The position numbers and the translations under genes were made by a program. The notes below the pieces were generated by a model. It saw only the letters and a program-made list of their open reading frames with translations, was not told the DNA's origin and did not search any database. A stretch of DNA of 64,000 nt from assembly GCA_020226215.1 (NCBI GenBank), contig CM035233.1, positions 75,087,317 to 75,151,316 on the forward strand, written 5' to 3'. Positions within the stretch are counted from its first letter, which is position 1. Each line of letters starts with the position of its first letter. This DNA is from Sindora glabra (taxonomy: Eukaryota; Streptophyta; Magnoliopsida; Fabales; Fabaceae). Positions 1 to 11,075 of the stretch are shown here, one piece after another.

Positions 1-124
1 TACTCTTTAATTTGTGAAAATATAATGATATTGCTAAAATATTGGATTTTATGTGATTTTGTTCAAAATGTTTTGAATTATGATGTTTGGATTGTAATTA
101 AAGATTGAGGAAGTTGGTATCAAG

Positions 125-127
<3 letters not shown>

Positions 128-181
<54 letters not shown>
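128..181. repeat. (AT)n microsatellite
   Basis: An uninterrupted TA/AT dinucleotide run of about 27 units. Any open reading frame through it (Ile-Tyr repeats) is an artefact of the repeat. Confidence 0.97.
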
Positions 182-186
<5 letters not shown>

Positions 187-810
187 GATTCTATAAGTAT
201 TCGGTAAGTAATAAATGAGTTTAGAAAGCATTTAAATTTATATTAATGGTAAAGTTTTTTGTAAAACTATGATTTTTCCTATATGAATCAAACATAGAAT
301 TGATTCTCCCCATTTAAAAGCAAATATGAAATAGGTAGACCAATTTGACAATTAATTCTCTCTTACCCCAAAAATGTGTTCATACATGAATTGAATGTAG
401 AATTGATTTTCTATATCTAGAAATAAATCAGGAACAAATGAATCCATTTTATAATTGATTTTTCTCATTCAAAATTGCAAATTTCATCTTGAAATGCATT
501 TACAATTGATTCATTCTACCTTGTCTCATGTTTTAACATTATAACTAACCAAAATTGATCTTTTAATGCATATTTAACCTTAAGATTGATGTATAAACAC
601 ATTGACAAGAATTCTCACTTCTTTTAAGCATATATATGACTATTATATCATGAATTGTGTTGAAAGTGAAAATACTTTATGACTTATGAAATAAATTAAA
701 ACTTAGACTTATACTTGATGTGACATGTAACCCTTGATATGCCTCTTCAAATTAAAATGGATGCTCTCACAATTATACAAGCTATTGATGCCAATTAGGC
801 ATCTACCATT

Positions 811-1262
811 AGAGATCATGTGGTTCATCTCAATAATATGAGAAGTTCTATTTCTCGGAGAATAGGAAAGAAGTAGGTTATTTAATTGGCCACTATGTAA
901 TAAATTGAAGAAAATAGAACTTTTTAGAAAATCTTACTTCTCACAAAATATGGGAAAATAACTTATCCACCTCCTCCCTAAATAAGTTTTATTTCTCATA
1001 TTATTTATGGATATAATAACAAAATTATCTTTATTAAATTTAATTAATAACAACTAAAATTTATTAATTTATGTTATAATAATATTGAAGATATAATAAT
1101 TATTTTATTAACACTTTAAAATATTTAAAATTAAATTAAACAAAATATAAAAAATTATTTCTTAAAAAATTTTATTTTTATATGTCAATTAAATAATATT
1201 AAATATTTCTTAAAAAATTTATATAAAAAATTATTTTTTATACGAATCAAACTCTATTCTTT
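811..1262. mobile_element. MITE-like element, family B, copy 1
   Basis: This AT-rich stretch is closely repeated at 29965-30325 in the same orientation. The central ~90 bases around 1037-1120 are nearly identical between the copies. The left end (agagatcatgtggttcatc) and the reverse complement of the right end (agagtttgattcgtataaa) are imperfect inverted repeats, as expected of a non-autonomous DNA transposon. This copy carries about 60 extra bases near its left end relative to the other. It has no coding capacity. The superfamily cannot be assigned by eye because the target-site duplication is unclear. Confidence 0.7.
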
Positions 1263-1982
1263 AGTAGTAGATGTACTCTCCCTCCCTCTGCCCGGGGAAC
1301 GACACGCTAGTTACAGAAATCGTAGAAAATGTACTAGATTGTCTTGAAGCTTGCGGGGGTTAGAAAGCTAGAGCACTCTTACAGGGAAGCAAACAGTGAT
1401 TCTGACTACTTGACAAAAACAGCTACCCTGTTGTCAAACCCAATTTGTATCTTGGACGAACCCAGATGGGCCGGGTTTGTACTTAAATTATGACATGATG
1501 GGATCTCCTATGCCCACAGTTGTTGCCGCTTCTTAGTTTGTCTAATTGAATTCCCTTGGTTTGTTGTCATATAACAAATTATTCATTCCCCTTGTTGCTA
1601 CCTATTATCTGGACCTTTTTTTCCATTTCATCGCTATCAGCCAATGATTTTTATGAATTTTCTCTTGTGGTTTTGATTTCAATCTAAAAACTTGTATATT
1701 AAATAGCATGCTCCGTTTGTTTTAAAAAGAAAAAAAATTAGTCTCCCTGGTCCATTCCAACCAAGCAACAAATTTGTTCATGAACGCTAAATCTACTCAA
1801 TATTGGAATTGAATTCTCAAAATTGTTCACCGCTAGTACTCAGATTAGTTATAACCAAAAATTATCAAATAGAGTTGAAACATGAATAAAAATATCTCAT
1901 TTCGCAGACCTAACATAAGACTTAAAATTTGAAAGCACAAATTGGCTAAAAGCCTGAAAATCACAAAAACACTTATATGTAG
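1263..1982. other. Intergenic, 3' flank of RPS24
   Basis: About 720 bases without a supported gene. 1270-1500 is less AT-rich than its surroundings (it contains cccggggaacgacacgctag) but holds no ORF or motif I recognise. The last few hundred bases next to the RPS24 stop codon must include its 3' UTR and polyadenylation region, which I cannot delimit. Confidence 0.5.
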
Positions 1983-3589
1983 TCACTTCTTCTTCCCACC
2001 CTTGGCAGCATCAGAAGCCTTGGTCTGCACAAAGAGAAAAGGCAAAGTATTATGATTCAAGAAAGTATGTAACATAGGTGAACAACTACCCTAGAAGCCC
2101 GAATAATCGTATCACTACCTTCTTCACTCCCCGGATCTTCTTCGCTCTATTCTTTCTCTCTTTCATCTGTTTCCTTGACTTTTCTACCTTGGTGTCAAGT
2201 CCATTCTGCAATAGAGGAAGAAGTTTTAGTTTGCATACAGGTAATAAATAAATATAAAAAAAACGTAAATTCAAAAAAACCACAGTCCTAATCCTCAAAA
2301 AGCATAATGCATTCATTCAATGAGACTTGGAAAGGTGTGCAGACTCAACCATCACCTAGAACAACAATAAGACCAGAGGAGAATCCTTTAACAAGCAAGC
2401 TGCTACATATTGAAAGACATATCTTTTATAGTACAAAAATAATTTCTGAGAATGGTAAGCACGTCACTTTATAAAAGCATTTAATACACAAAAAGAAAAG
2501 GTATACTTGGTCGTGCGTAGATATAGTTTCATAAAACTATGTAGATGCAGTTATATGGGCAGAGATCTTCCAGAATACATAGGACAAACTTCCCAAACCT
2601 TACAAGCATCCTATGGCCCAAAAGATGAAAAAATTCTTGAACCAAGCACAGTTCAGATTACTTACCCTAATAAGCCTGTACTTGGGCTCGTATTTCTTTG
2701 CATTCTCAACCGTGTCGTAGATTAAACCAAAACCAGTTGATTTCCCACCTCCGAAGTGAGTTCGGAATTTGAAGACAAATATAGTATTAGAGTCCTTCAC
2801 TTCGTACATCCTTGACAGTTTCTCCTTCAGCTCAGCCTAAAGGCCATGCATAACCAATTATAAACACATAGTCGTATAATTTCAAATTGTTATTAACAAC
2901 TTTTGAATTATGCACTAATTAAATGGAGTCAATAAAAAAATATTTGACAAGGAAAATACCTTGGAAACATTTGGCCTGCCAGGATGCAGCACATCGATAA
3001 CCTGCATCACAAAAAAGTACTTCAATGCAACGCATACTGGTTATCCCTCCAAATTACAAAAGCCAATAAAATGAACCGTGCACAAACAGTTCAGTTATGA
3101 CTAATAATCATGAAAAGACACCAACGAAAATCAAGCAATGCATTCTTTGTCATCAGATCTCAAGATTTATAATATTTGATCCTAATACAGCCCACTAAAT
3201 CCCAGGCGATCAACAAATTCTACGTTCTTATAATTTTTATTATACAAGTGGAAATCTATAAGCTGAAGAAAACAAGGTATTACCAAATTATTTAGAGCGG
3301 AAATAAATAGACATCTGATCTTCAATCATAAAAAAAATCCTAAATTCAAGATGAAATCTTCATGAACTCGGTTAGGTAAGATGCATGACAACAAACAAAA
3401 GACTTTATTTTAAGAGTCAATAGAAGTGCATTATGAAGATCTATACCAAACTCTGCATACGCTTGCATATATCGGTGATTTTAGAAAGGAACAAAGGATA
3501 CAAAATGGAAAACTCACGAATTGCTTCCTGGAAAGAAGCCTATTGGTCATGAACTTCCTGGTTCTGATAGTTACTGCCTTGTCCGCCAT
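1983..3589 (-). CDS. RPS24: 40S ribosomal protein S24 (eS24)
   Basis: Small-subunit ribosomal protein of cytosolic 80S ribosomes. Five coding exons on the minus strand: 3518-3589, 2960-3001, 2666-2836, 2119-2205, 1983-2024. All introns are GT-AG and in phase 0, giving 138 codons (137 aa), the usual plant length. The protein starts MADKAVTIRTRKFMTNRLLS and contains VIDVLHPGRPNVSK (exon 2), FKFRTHFGGGKSTGFGLIYD (exon 3), a basic helix ERKNRAKKIRGVKK (exon 4) and a Lys-rich tail ending GGKKK. Every exon matches the eS24 family and no lesion is seen. The start was chosen because MADKAV is the conserved N-terminus and ATGGCG has good plant context. A purine-rich trinucleotide repeat lies just upstream and is open in frame to another ATG (see findings). 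Confidence 0.97.
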
Positions 3590-3591
3590 CG

Positions 3592-3651
3592 TTCTTCTTC
3601 TTCTTCTCCTTCGTCGTCGTCGTCGTCCTCCTCCTCCTCCTCCTCCTCCTT
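3592..3651. repeat. Compound trinucleotide repeat in the RPS24 5' leader
   Basis: On the plus strand this is a (TTC)n-(GTC)n-(CTC/TCC)n tract. On the gene's sense strand it reads GGA, then CGA, then GAA repeats, ending a few bases before the RPS24 ATG. It is a hypervariable-type microsatellite inside the probable 5' UTR. Ser-rich and Pro-rich ORFs on the plus strand here are translation artefacts. Confidence 0.9.
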
Positions 3652-3731
3652 TCCTGTGAGCTGTGCAGAAAGTAGAAACTGCGAAGATCACTACAATTGC
3701 CTAGCAGCTGAAGCCGAGGGGGTCGATGCGC

Positions 3732-3795
3732 AAACCCTATTATTAGGGGTTTCGCATACTGTACAACTTGGGCTGGGCTGTAAATTAAAGGGCCA
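3732..3795 (-). promoter_or_regulatory. RPS24 promoter: inverted telo-boxes and site II motifs
   Basis: AAACCCTA at 3732-3739 is followed by its near-mirror AGGGGTTT at about 3745-3752, forming a small palindrome of telo-box (AAACCCTA) elements. Next come ttgggctgggct (two overlapping TGGGCT site II motifs, ~3768-3780) and gggcca at ~3790. Telo-box plus TGGGCY is the well-known cis-element pair of plant ribosomal-protein genes. The spacing, 140-210 bases upstream of the ATG, suits a core promoter. Confidence 0.8.
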
Positions 3796-3799
3796 TTGA

Positions 3800-6700
3800 G
3801 TAGGGCTTCTTTTTTTTTTTGTGGATAATATTTTTGTTAAAAATGAAACCAGGACTTGCTGGAAAATTTATCTTTTGTGGAAAAAAATTGAATAGAAATT
3901 TTAATGAATCAGATATTTATCCGGGCAGATAAATATTCATATTAAATTAAATTAAATTATATCAAGAAGCAGAAAATGTATATCCTTATTAGATATCTTT
4001 AAATAAAAAATATTAGTGTGATTTTTTGGTTTGATATTATACTGCAATATTTTATATTTTCTAGTAAAGCAATAAAAATGCTTGGACAATTAATAGGTAA
4101 ACATAAGAAATAATTCAGTTGAAAATAAGGTATTTTATTATTATAAATGAAAATTAAGACCTATCTTTAAATGAATTGAGCTCCTTTAAAACTTTAAAGG
4201 ATAAATTGTATCATCATGACCATTAATAAAAAAAATAACTCCTGATTTTATAAATAATAAGAAGTAAAAAATAATTTTAAAATTTATAATTATCCACTTC
4301 TTTAATTTTTTATTAATAACTTTGATAATAAACTTTACTTTTTAAAATACAAGATGTACTTTAGAGAAGTTAAATTTATCTTTAAATATATAATGATGAG
4401 ATATATCAATAAAGTTTAATTTAATAAATATAAAAATTTAAAATCTCAATACTTAATAGTAAACAACAGAAGGTAGTTTTATAGGTTTTATTTGTGAATG
4501 GAAGATTGACTGGCTTTTCTTCTGTCTCTCCAAGTGAGGCCATCAGCATTTGTTAGCAGGAAAACTTAATAAAAATTTGTTAAATATATGAGGTTTTTAT
4601 AACATTTTTTCTCCATACTAAATTATGATAATTGCATTTGTACTTAAATAAAAAAATACTTATAAATGACAATTACTCGAAGGGCTATGCCTTCAAAAAT
4701 CTTTTAATATTCAATATACATGCATTTATATATTTATATTTTAAAAAAAAATCCTCACCTTAGAATTAAAATCTATGGTAATCCCCATTTTTTTCATCTT
4801 TATGTCAATGATTTACCTAAAATTAATTATATATTCTCAAGATGTAACATTCAGCCTCTATTATTTAACTCGAGACTTTATGTTGAATATCAACACTACT
4901 TTGCTTTTATTTCATTTTTCACCTTTAGTGATGGTAAAAAAAAAATGTTGTCCAAAAATTCATCTATTTTGATATTTTCAATGTTTACACATTGATAAGT
5001 CTTTTAATAAGAACTTTTCTAAAAGTGAGACTTAACAATATGTGAAAGTAGAGATATTAAAGAAGATAAATTGTTTTACATAATACTTTATCATCTCTAA
5101 ATGTGTTAGATGAGATAAAGGAAGAGTTTTTTTTATATTCCTCTTTAACTCTAGCATTAGTCATATAGGCAAAATTATTGCTTAAACCTCATGCAAAAAA
5201 AAAAAGAAACTTCTTTTTTAAGCAGGACAATTTTCAGCACAAGGAATTAGCAAGAAGAATGAGCCAAATTTGCATTGATTGATACAAATGAATTAATAGC
5301 ATTCCTCATTTGTTTATTGTAATCTTAATATATACATTATTTATTATAAATGACAAGTTAGTTATTTATTGTAAATTACAGTATTTTTGGTGTATATGTC
5401 AATATAATAATATGAAAAAATAAAATTATAGAATATATTTTTATAATGGATTGTCTCCCTTCTCATATATTTTTAAATTTACACTCAATATATTACAATT
5501 TGTATAAGAAAAACATTCACAAAGAAATGATGTCAAAGTTATTACAAATAATTGACATTGTAATACATAAAAGAATTGTAATGTTTTGAATTTTAAATAA
5601 TGTAATTTAAATTAAATAATTTAATTAATTTAAAGAATGATGTTTGTATTTTACAAAATTTGTACTTAATTTATAAAATTGTTTCGTCCAAGTGTATAAA
5701 AAAGTTCTCTAAACAAAAGATATCAATTTTTTATAATTAGCTAACATTAAAGAATTATAATGCTAGTTTGCATTAATTAACCAATGTTAAACATTATTTA
5801 ATAGAATAACATCATTTTATTATAGAAAATAGTATTTTATGATAAAAATAATGTATAATAGGTGATGTAGTTACTTGACCTCACTATACATATAAGTATT
5901 TTTTAATAATTAATATGGAAATTAATATGATGTCGTTATGAATTAATGTTTTCATCAACAAAAAAATGAATTAGAAAAATAAAAAGCAATGATGTCATTT
6001 GCAGAATTAGAATTCTTTTAATAAGAAGCTTTCTAAATCCTAAAATGTACTTAATACAAATTTTTCTTCTGTTTCTTTATGTAAACAAGATATACTCATC
6101 AAAACCCTTAATATTTTCATTCTAGATATGTTTTAATATTTTTTTTCTAACGTGTGGTATTATTTGTTTAAGCTTTATGTTTATGCATGCAAAATCTTTA
6201 ACTTAGGTTGATAAAGGTTAAGGTTAGAATTTATAACTAAAATTAATTCGATGCTTTGTTGGCATATGAGTATGCATCATAACCTAAGACATGAAATAAA
6301 TTACATAAAGAAACTTGTATTTAAATGTATAAATTTATTCTGGTTTTATGTATATGCTTGGAAAGTGTGCAACTCTAGATGGTTAGGATTGTAATTTTCA
6401 TATATATGAATATATGAATGTGTTTAGATTTCAGGTACATAACTAACAACATTTAATATGCAAAATATTATCTATATTATTTTTTACTATTTTATGCCTC
6501 TTAGAGTGTTGCATGCGTATAATTCAATGGGATTGATTTTGTTTTGTGATTGGGTTATAATTTTTTAATGTTATTCAATTATTAAGTCAAAGTGGAATTT
6601 TGACACTATTTCATATTTTTAACTATAACTTGAGTTTTAGATGTGCAAATTAAGTGATCTTGATGCTATTGAAAATTTAGAGAAAGCTTTAAACTTTTAT

Positions 6701-8001
6701 ATTTTGGTTGAAACTTAGTTTAAACATTTAAAACGTCAAATTTGATTGTAAAGATGAAATAATGTTTCTATCCTAACTAACATGGTTATAATTTTTAAAC
6801 CATATTTAAAGCTAAAAGTTTGACTGATGTAAAATTAACACTCAAAATCAACTTAAAACAAACATAACAATTTTATGTTTAGGATTAATAAAACTATACT
6901 GTTTTAATGGCTAAACATTGGTTGAAAAGTTACTTATGAAAATATACTATTATAAACATTATTAGTAATTTCATTTTTAAATTAGGTTATGGGCTTCCAA
7001 ATTAAGTAAGACCTTTTTGTAACCCTAAGAGGTATATCTACTTGCCTTGTTAAATTTTTTATTTTAGAAAATCAAATATAACTAGGTTTTGTGTCTCCAA
7101 AGAAATTCTTTTGAGATTAGACATCATTCTGTTTTCTCCATCTCTTTTGTGAAAACAACTATGAATCTTAATTTCTCTTATTAGTTCAAGGGATTAATGC
7201 TCCAACCTCAATTTAAATTTCAAAAATTTACTTGTTGATATAATTTACTCTAAATTTATTTATCTTTCATTTCTTTGTTCTACTTCTATTTTATAATTAC
7301 TTTGGATGATTAGCTAATTAGGCTTGTTAGTTTATTACTCTTGATAATTTATAACCATATCTTTTAATGTAATTAATTCTCATATATAGATTAATTTTAA
7401 TTAATAGTAATCAAAAGTAATTAGGAATTCTAATTTTTATGTATAAAATTATTAACATTTAGGAGAAATAAAGATAAATTAAAATTTTCTTGCACGTAAG
7501 ATTATTAATTTTGTTTTAACTATCTATGAATTAATTACTTTTGTTAGTTAATTAGGGATTGAAATCAATCTTGAATTAATTAATAATAGATGATTAATTT
7601 GCAATAGTAATTAGGGATTATTGTAGAGCGGCCAATTAATCCATAGTCGAATAGTTGAATAACGAATAACTTTATAGATATTAATGATAAATCTATAATT
7701 ATAGTATAAATTCCCTTGGATCGAACTTTTATATCCTATTTTACTTTACTCTAATTCTATCTTCATTGTTGCATTTAAAATTATTTTAGAAAATCATTTT
7801 TTTTTATTTCTAAACTCATTAATTAACTTTTATTTCTTTGAATTCAACTTAGACTCACCTTATCTATGTGTTAGAGTAGATTTAATATTAATTTTTTATG
7901 TGAAGTAATGTGCATCAATATATACAATTTGTGATGATATAAAGTTTACTTCATGTTCTTATGTGTTTGATTTTTACTAAATTAACTATTCATAAATTGA
8001 A
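3800..8001. other. AT-rich intergenic region upstream of RPS24
   Basis: About 4.2 kb with no supported gene. It is composed of AT-rich, low-complexity sequence. Short ORFs such as the one at 4720-4995 are not conserved-looking and have no recognisable motif. Part of 5.5-8.0 kb may be the left flank of the decayed CACTA element that follows, but no clear CACTA terminus was found. Confidence 0.5.
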
Positions 8002-11000
8002 GATGGATGTGTGTTAATCAGCATAATATTGAATATGAAAATAAGGTTGATAAGTTTATCAAATTTGCATTTAGTTATGGAAGGCAAATTAGTAATGACC
8101 TCATAAGGTTCCAGTCTATTAAATGTTGTTATATTAAAAAGGTGATAATTGAGTAAGTATGAGATCATCTATTTCTTCATGATATTGACATTAGGTATAT
8201 ACAATGGACATGTCACAAAGAAAACGAATTGTGTAATGTGTCTATTGATCAGTAAAATGAAGGTTTTGATGTTCACTTAAAGAATATAGTGCATGATGTT
8301 ATAGATAATTTTATTGAGTATCTAAATTTCTTAGATAACTTGATGAGTAAAGCAAAAAAGTCATTATATCCAGGTTGCACCAAATTCATATATTTATTTA
8401 TTATGCTAAAATTGTTTAACTTGAAAGTGAAAAATAAGTGGAATAATAGAAGCTTAATGAAATTATTACAATTATTGAAAGATACGCTTTCTAAATATAG
8501 GTATAGAGTATAAGAAAATTCATACATATCTTAATGATTATATATTGTGCTGAAAGGAGTACAAAATATTACATAGATATTTAAAATATGGGGTACCACA
8601 TTACAAATTGAAGAAGTATGATGACATCATTAAGAAAAAAGCTTTAACTAAAGTGTTCTAGTATCTTTTTATACCACTAAAATTGAAATGCATATTCACT
8701 AATATAATTGTAGGAAATGTAAAGAACATAACACGACATGCAAAACGGGTGGTTTCTAATGACAACTTTCATCATCCAGTAGATACTCTTCAATAGAAAA
8801 CAATTGATTCATTGTTTACCTAATTTGATAGTAAAGTAAAAAACCTTGGACTTGCATTATGTATTGATAGAATAAACCTCTCATGATGATAACATGAGTA
8901 ATAAACATAATAATTAGCCTATAATGTTAGTAATAACATGAGTAATAAACATAATAATTGGCCTATAATGTTAGTAATTTACAATCTCTCTCATTCATCA
9001 AGCATGAAATGCAAGTACATAATATTAACAATATTGATTTTAAGGCCCTAATAACCAGAAAATGATATAGATATTTTTTTGACACCGCTTATTAATAACT
9101 TAAGACTCTTGTGGGATAAATATGTGTTGATATTTAACGTATATTGTTAAGAGTCTTTCAGGTTACATGTTATACTCTTTTACACAATCATTAACTTTTC
9201 AATTTATGAAAACTTATCAAGATATAGCATTAAAAGGTGTAAAGCATACTCTATTTGTAAAAATAGCATATGCTTTTATCAACTTAAACATGAAAAAATA
9301 ATAATTTATTTCAATTATAAGAGATTTATTTCCCCTATTCCTATAACTATCTTAGGTTAAGAAAAGCTCTCAATAATTCATCAGAGAAAGCTTCAGCTCC
9401 AAATCCCTTAATTAAAGAAATGGTTTATGAAAAGGTGAAAAATATTAATAATATTTTTAGCAAAGCTAAACTATTTATAAGTAGCAAAATTCTGTGGAAG
9501 AAGAGGTCTATATTTTTTTAATTTTTCATATTAGAAAAACTTATTTATTAGATATAACATTAATATTATGCATGTAGAGAAAAATATATATGATAACTTG
9601 GTTGGAAGGCTCTTAAACATACCAGACAAGACAAAGGATAGATTTAATGACGAACTAGAGTTGCTTGAAATGGTCCTATAGAAGGAATTAGCATTGAAGA
9701 AAAAGGGTCAACATATGTATTTGCATTTAACTGTTATACTTTGTTTCAAAAGGAGAAAATAAGTTTCTACATGGTGTTAAAGTGCCTTAAAGCTTTTCTT
9801 CCATCATCATAAACCTTGTTCTTATAAAAAAATTTGAAATTATTCAATTTGAAATCTCACGATTGTTATGTTTTAATGTAATAACTTTTTTCAATGGTTA
9901 TTTATGGGATATTACCTAAACATATAAAACAATCTCTCACAGGACTTTATTTATTTTTTAATGCAACATGTGCTAAAGTAATTGACTCAAAGGATTTAAA
10001 TGAGTTATAGAAGGATATTGTTGTCACAATATATCAACTTGAGAGCTATTTTTTACTTTCATTCTTTAACATTATGGTGCATTTGGTGATAGAGATAAAA
10101 CTTTATGCACTGATTTACTTAAGGTGAATGTGCCCTTTTAAACAATATATAAAGATTCTACAAGGATATGTAGGCAATCGGAATAAGTCTGAAAGATGTA
10201 TTGTTAAAGGGTACGTTATTAATAAGGTCATAGAGTTTTATACTAAAAAATTATCAAATACGAACACTATCGAGCTTCTCAAGCCTCACTACAAGGGAAA
10301 AAACTTTAGAGAAGGGTATATTAGGGACTCGAGTGGAGAGTATAAATTATGAAATATGGGCACAAGCATACCTTTTTATCTTGCAGAATAGTAAAAAGAT
10401 TAAACCTAATATAAATAAGCATATTGCTCTTATAAAAAAGCTTATTCATAACAAGAATGAATAATTAGTATAAGTTGAATATAATCACTTATTAATCATG
10501 TGGTTTCATAATTGCGTAGAGAGTATGATACATGAAAATTAGATGCTATTTTGAGACTATAAAATGATTAGTTAACAAGCCTTGCATAGACGTTGTATCT
10601 TATTATAAATATGACATCAATGGATGTTCATCTTACATAAAAGGACAAGATGTAAGAATTACTTTGCAAAATAATTGGGTCACTTTGATGATTCAAGTAA
10701 TGTATGTCTTTAGAGCAAAAGATACAACCCTATCTATGTGACAATATCATATTACAGAGTTATCAAAGATATATGGGTGCTTGATTAAGTCTAATTCAAG
10801 GAACCTATGTTTTGATGTAAGTAAGTGGAGAATAATAACATTATCTAAGTAGATAAGTTAAGATTCATGTTAGTAGATCGTAATAAATAAGTTTTTCTTA
10901 TAATGAAGCCAGTTGACAAGAATTGGTCTATAATTTTTTAAAGGAAGAGATAAATTGTTCATAGTGAGAATGAAAAAGATATACTTACAAATATTAAAGA

Positions 11001-11075
11001 CACACCTCCTTTTTCATTAGGATTACCTTCAGTTAATTATGATAATAATTTGGAAGAGTTCTATATGTGAAAAAA
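8002..11075 (+). pseudogene. Decayed CACTA (En/Spm) TNP2-type transposase
   Basis: Remnant of a plant CACTA transposon, riddled with stops and frameshifts. In order: a transposase-associated domain relic at ~8025-8225 (KVDKFIKFAFSYGR ... HLFLHDIDIRYIQWTCHKEN); the TNP2 core at 8289-8513 (KAKKSLYPGCTKF ... SLMKLLQLLKDTL), whose family consensus is KELYPGC followed by a leucine-rich stretch; relics of ITRHAKRVVSND and GLALCIDRINLS (~8725-8880); the downstream MCPFKQYIKILQGYVGNRNK block at 10128-10352, matching the family's MYPFERYMK-type segment; and a C-terminal relic near 10740-10960 with ELSKIYGCLIKSN and PVDKNWSIIF. The order is collinear with intact TNP2 proteins, so this is one old insertion rather than scattered pieces. 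It cannot encode an active enzyme. Confidence 0.82.
8891..8978. repeat. 44-bp tandem duplication inside the CACTA relic
   Basis: Two almost identical copies (one base change seen) of a 44-base unit beginning aacatgagtaataaacat. Since the copies are much fresher than the surrounding decay, the duplication probably arose after the transposase died. Confidence 0.9.

Noticed and set aside
3521..3799. Ser-rich ORF and a Pro-rich ORF on the plus strand near RPS24
   Set aside because: Both are readings of the trinucleotide repeat and the antisense of RPS24 exon 1.
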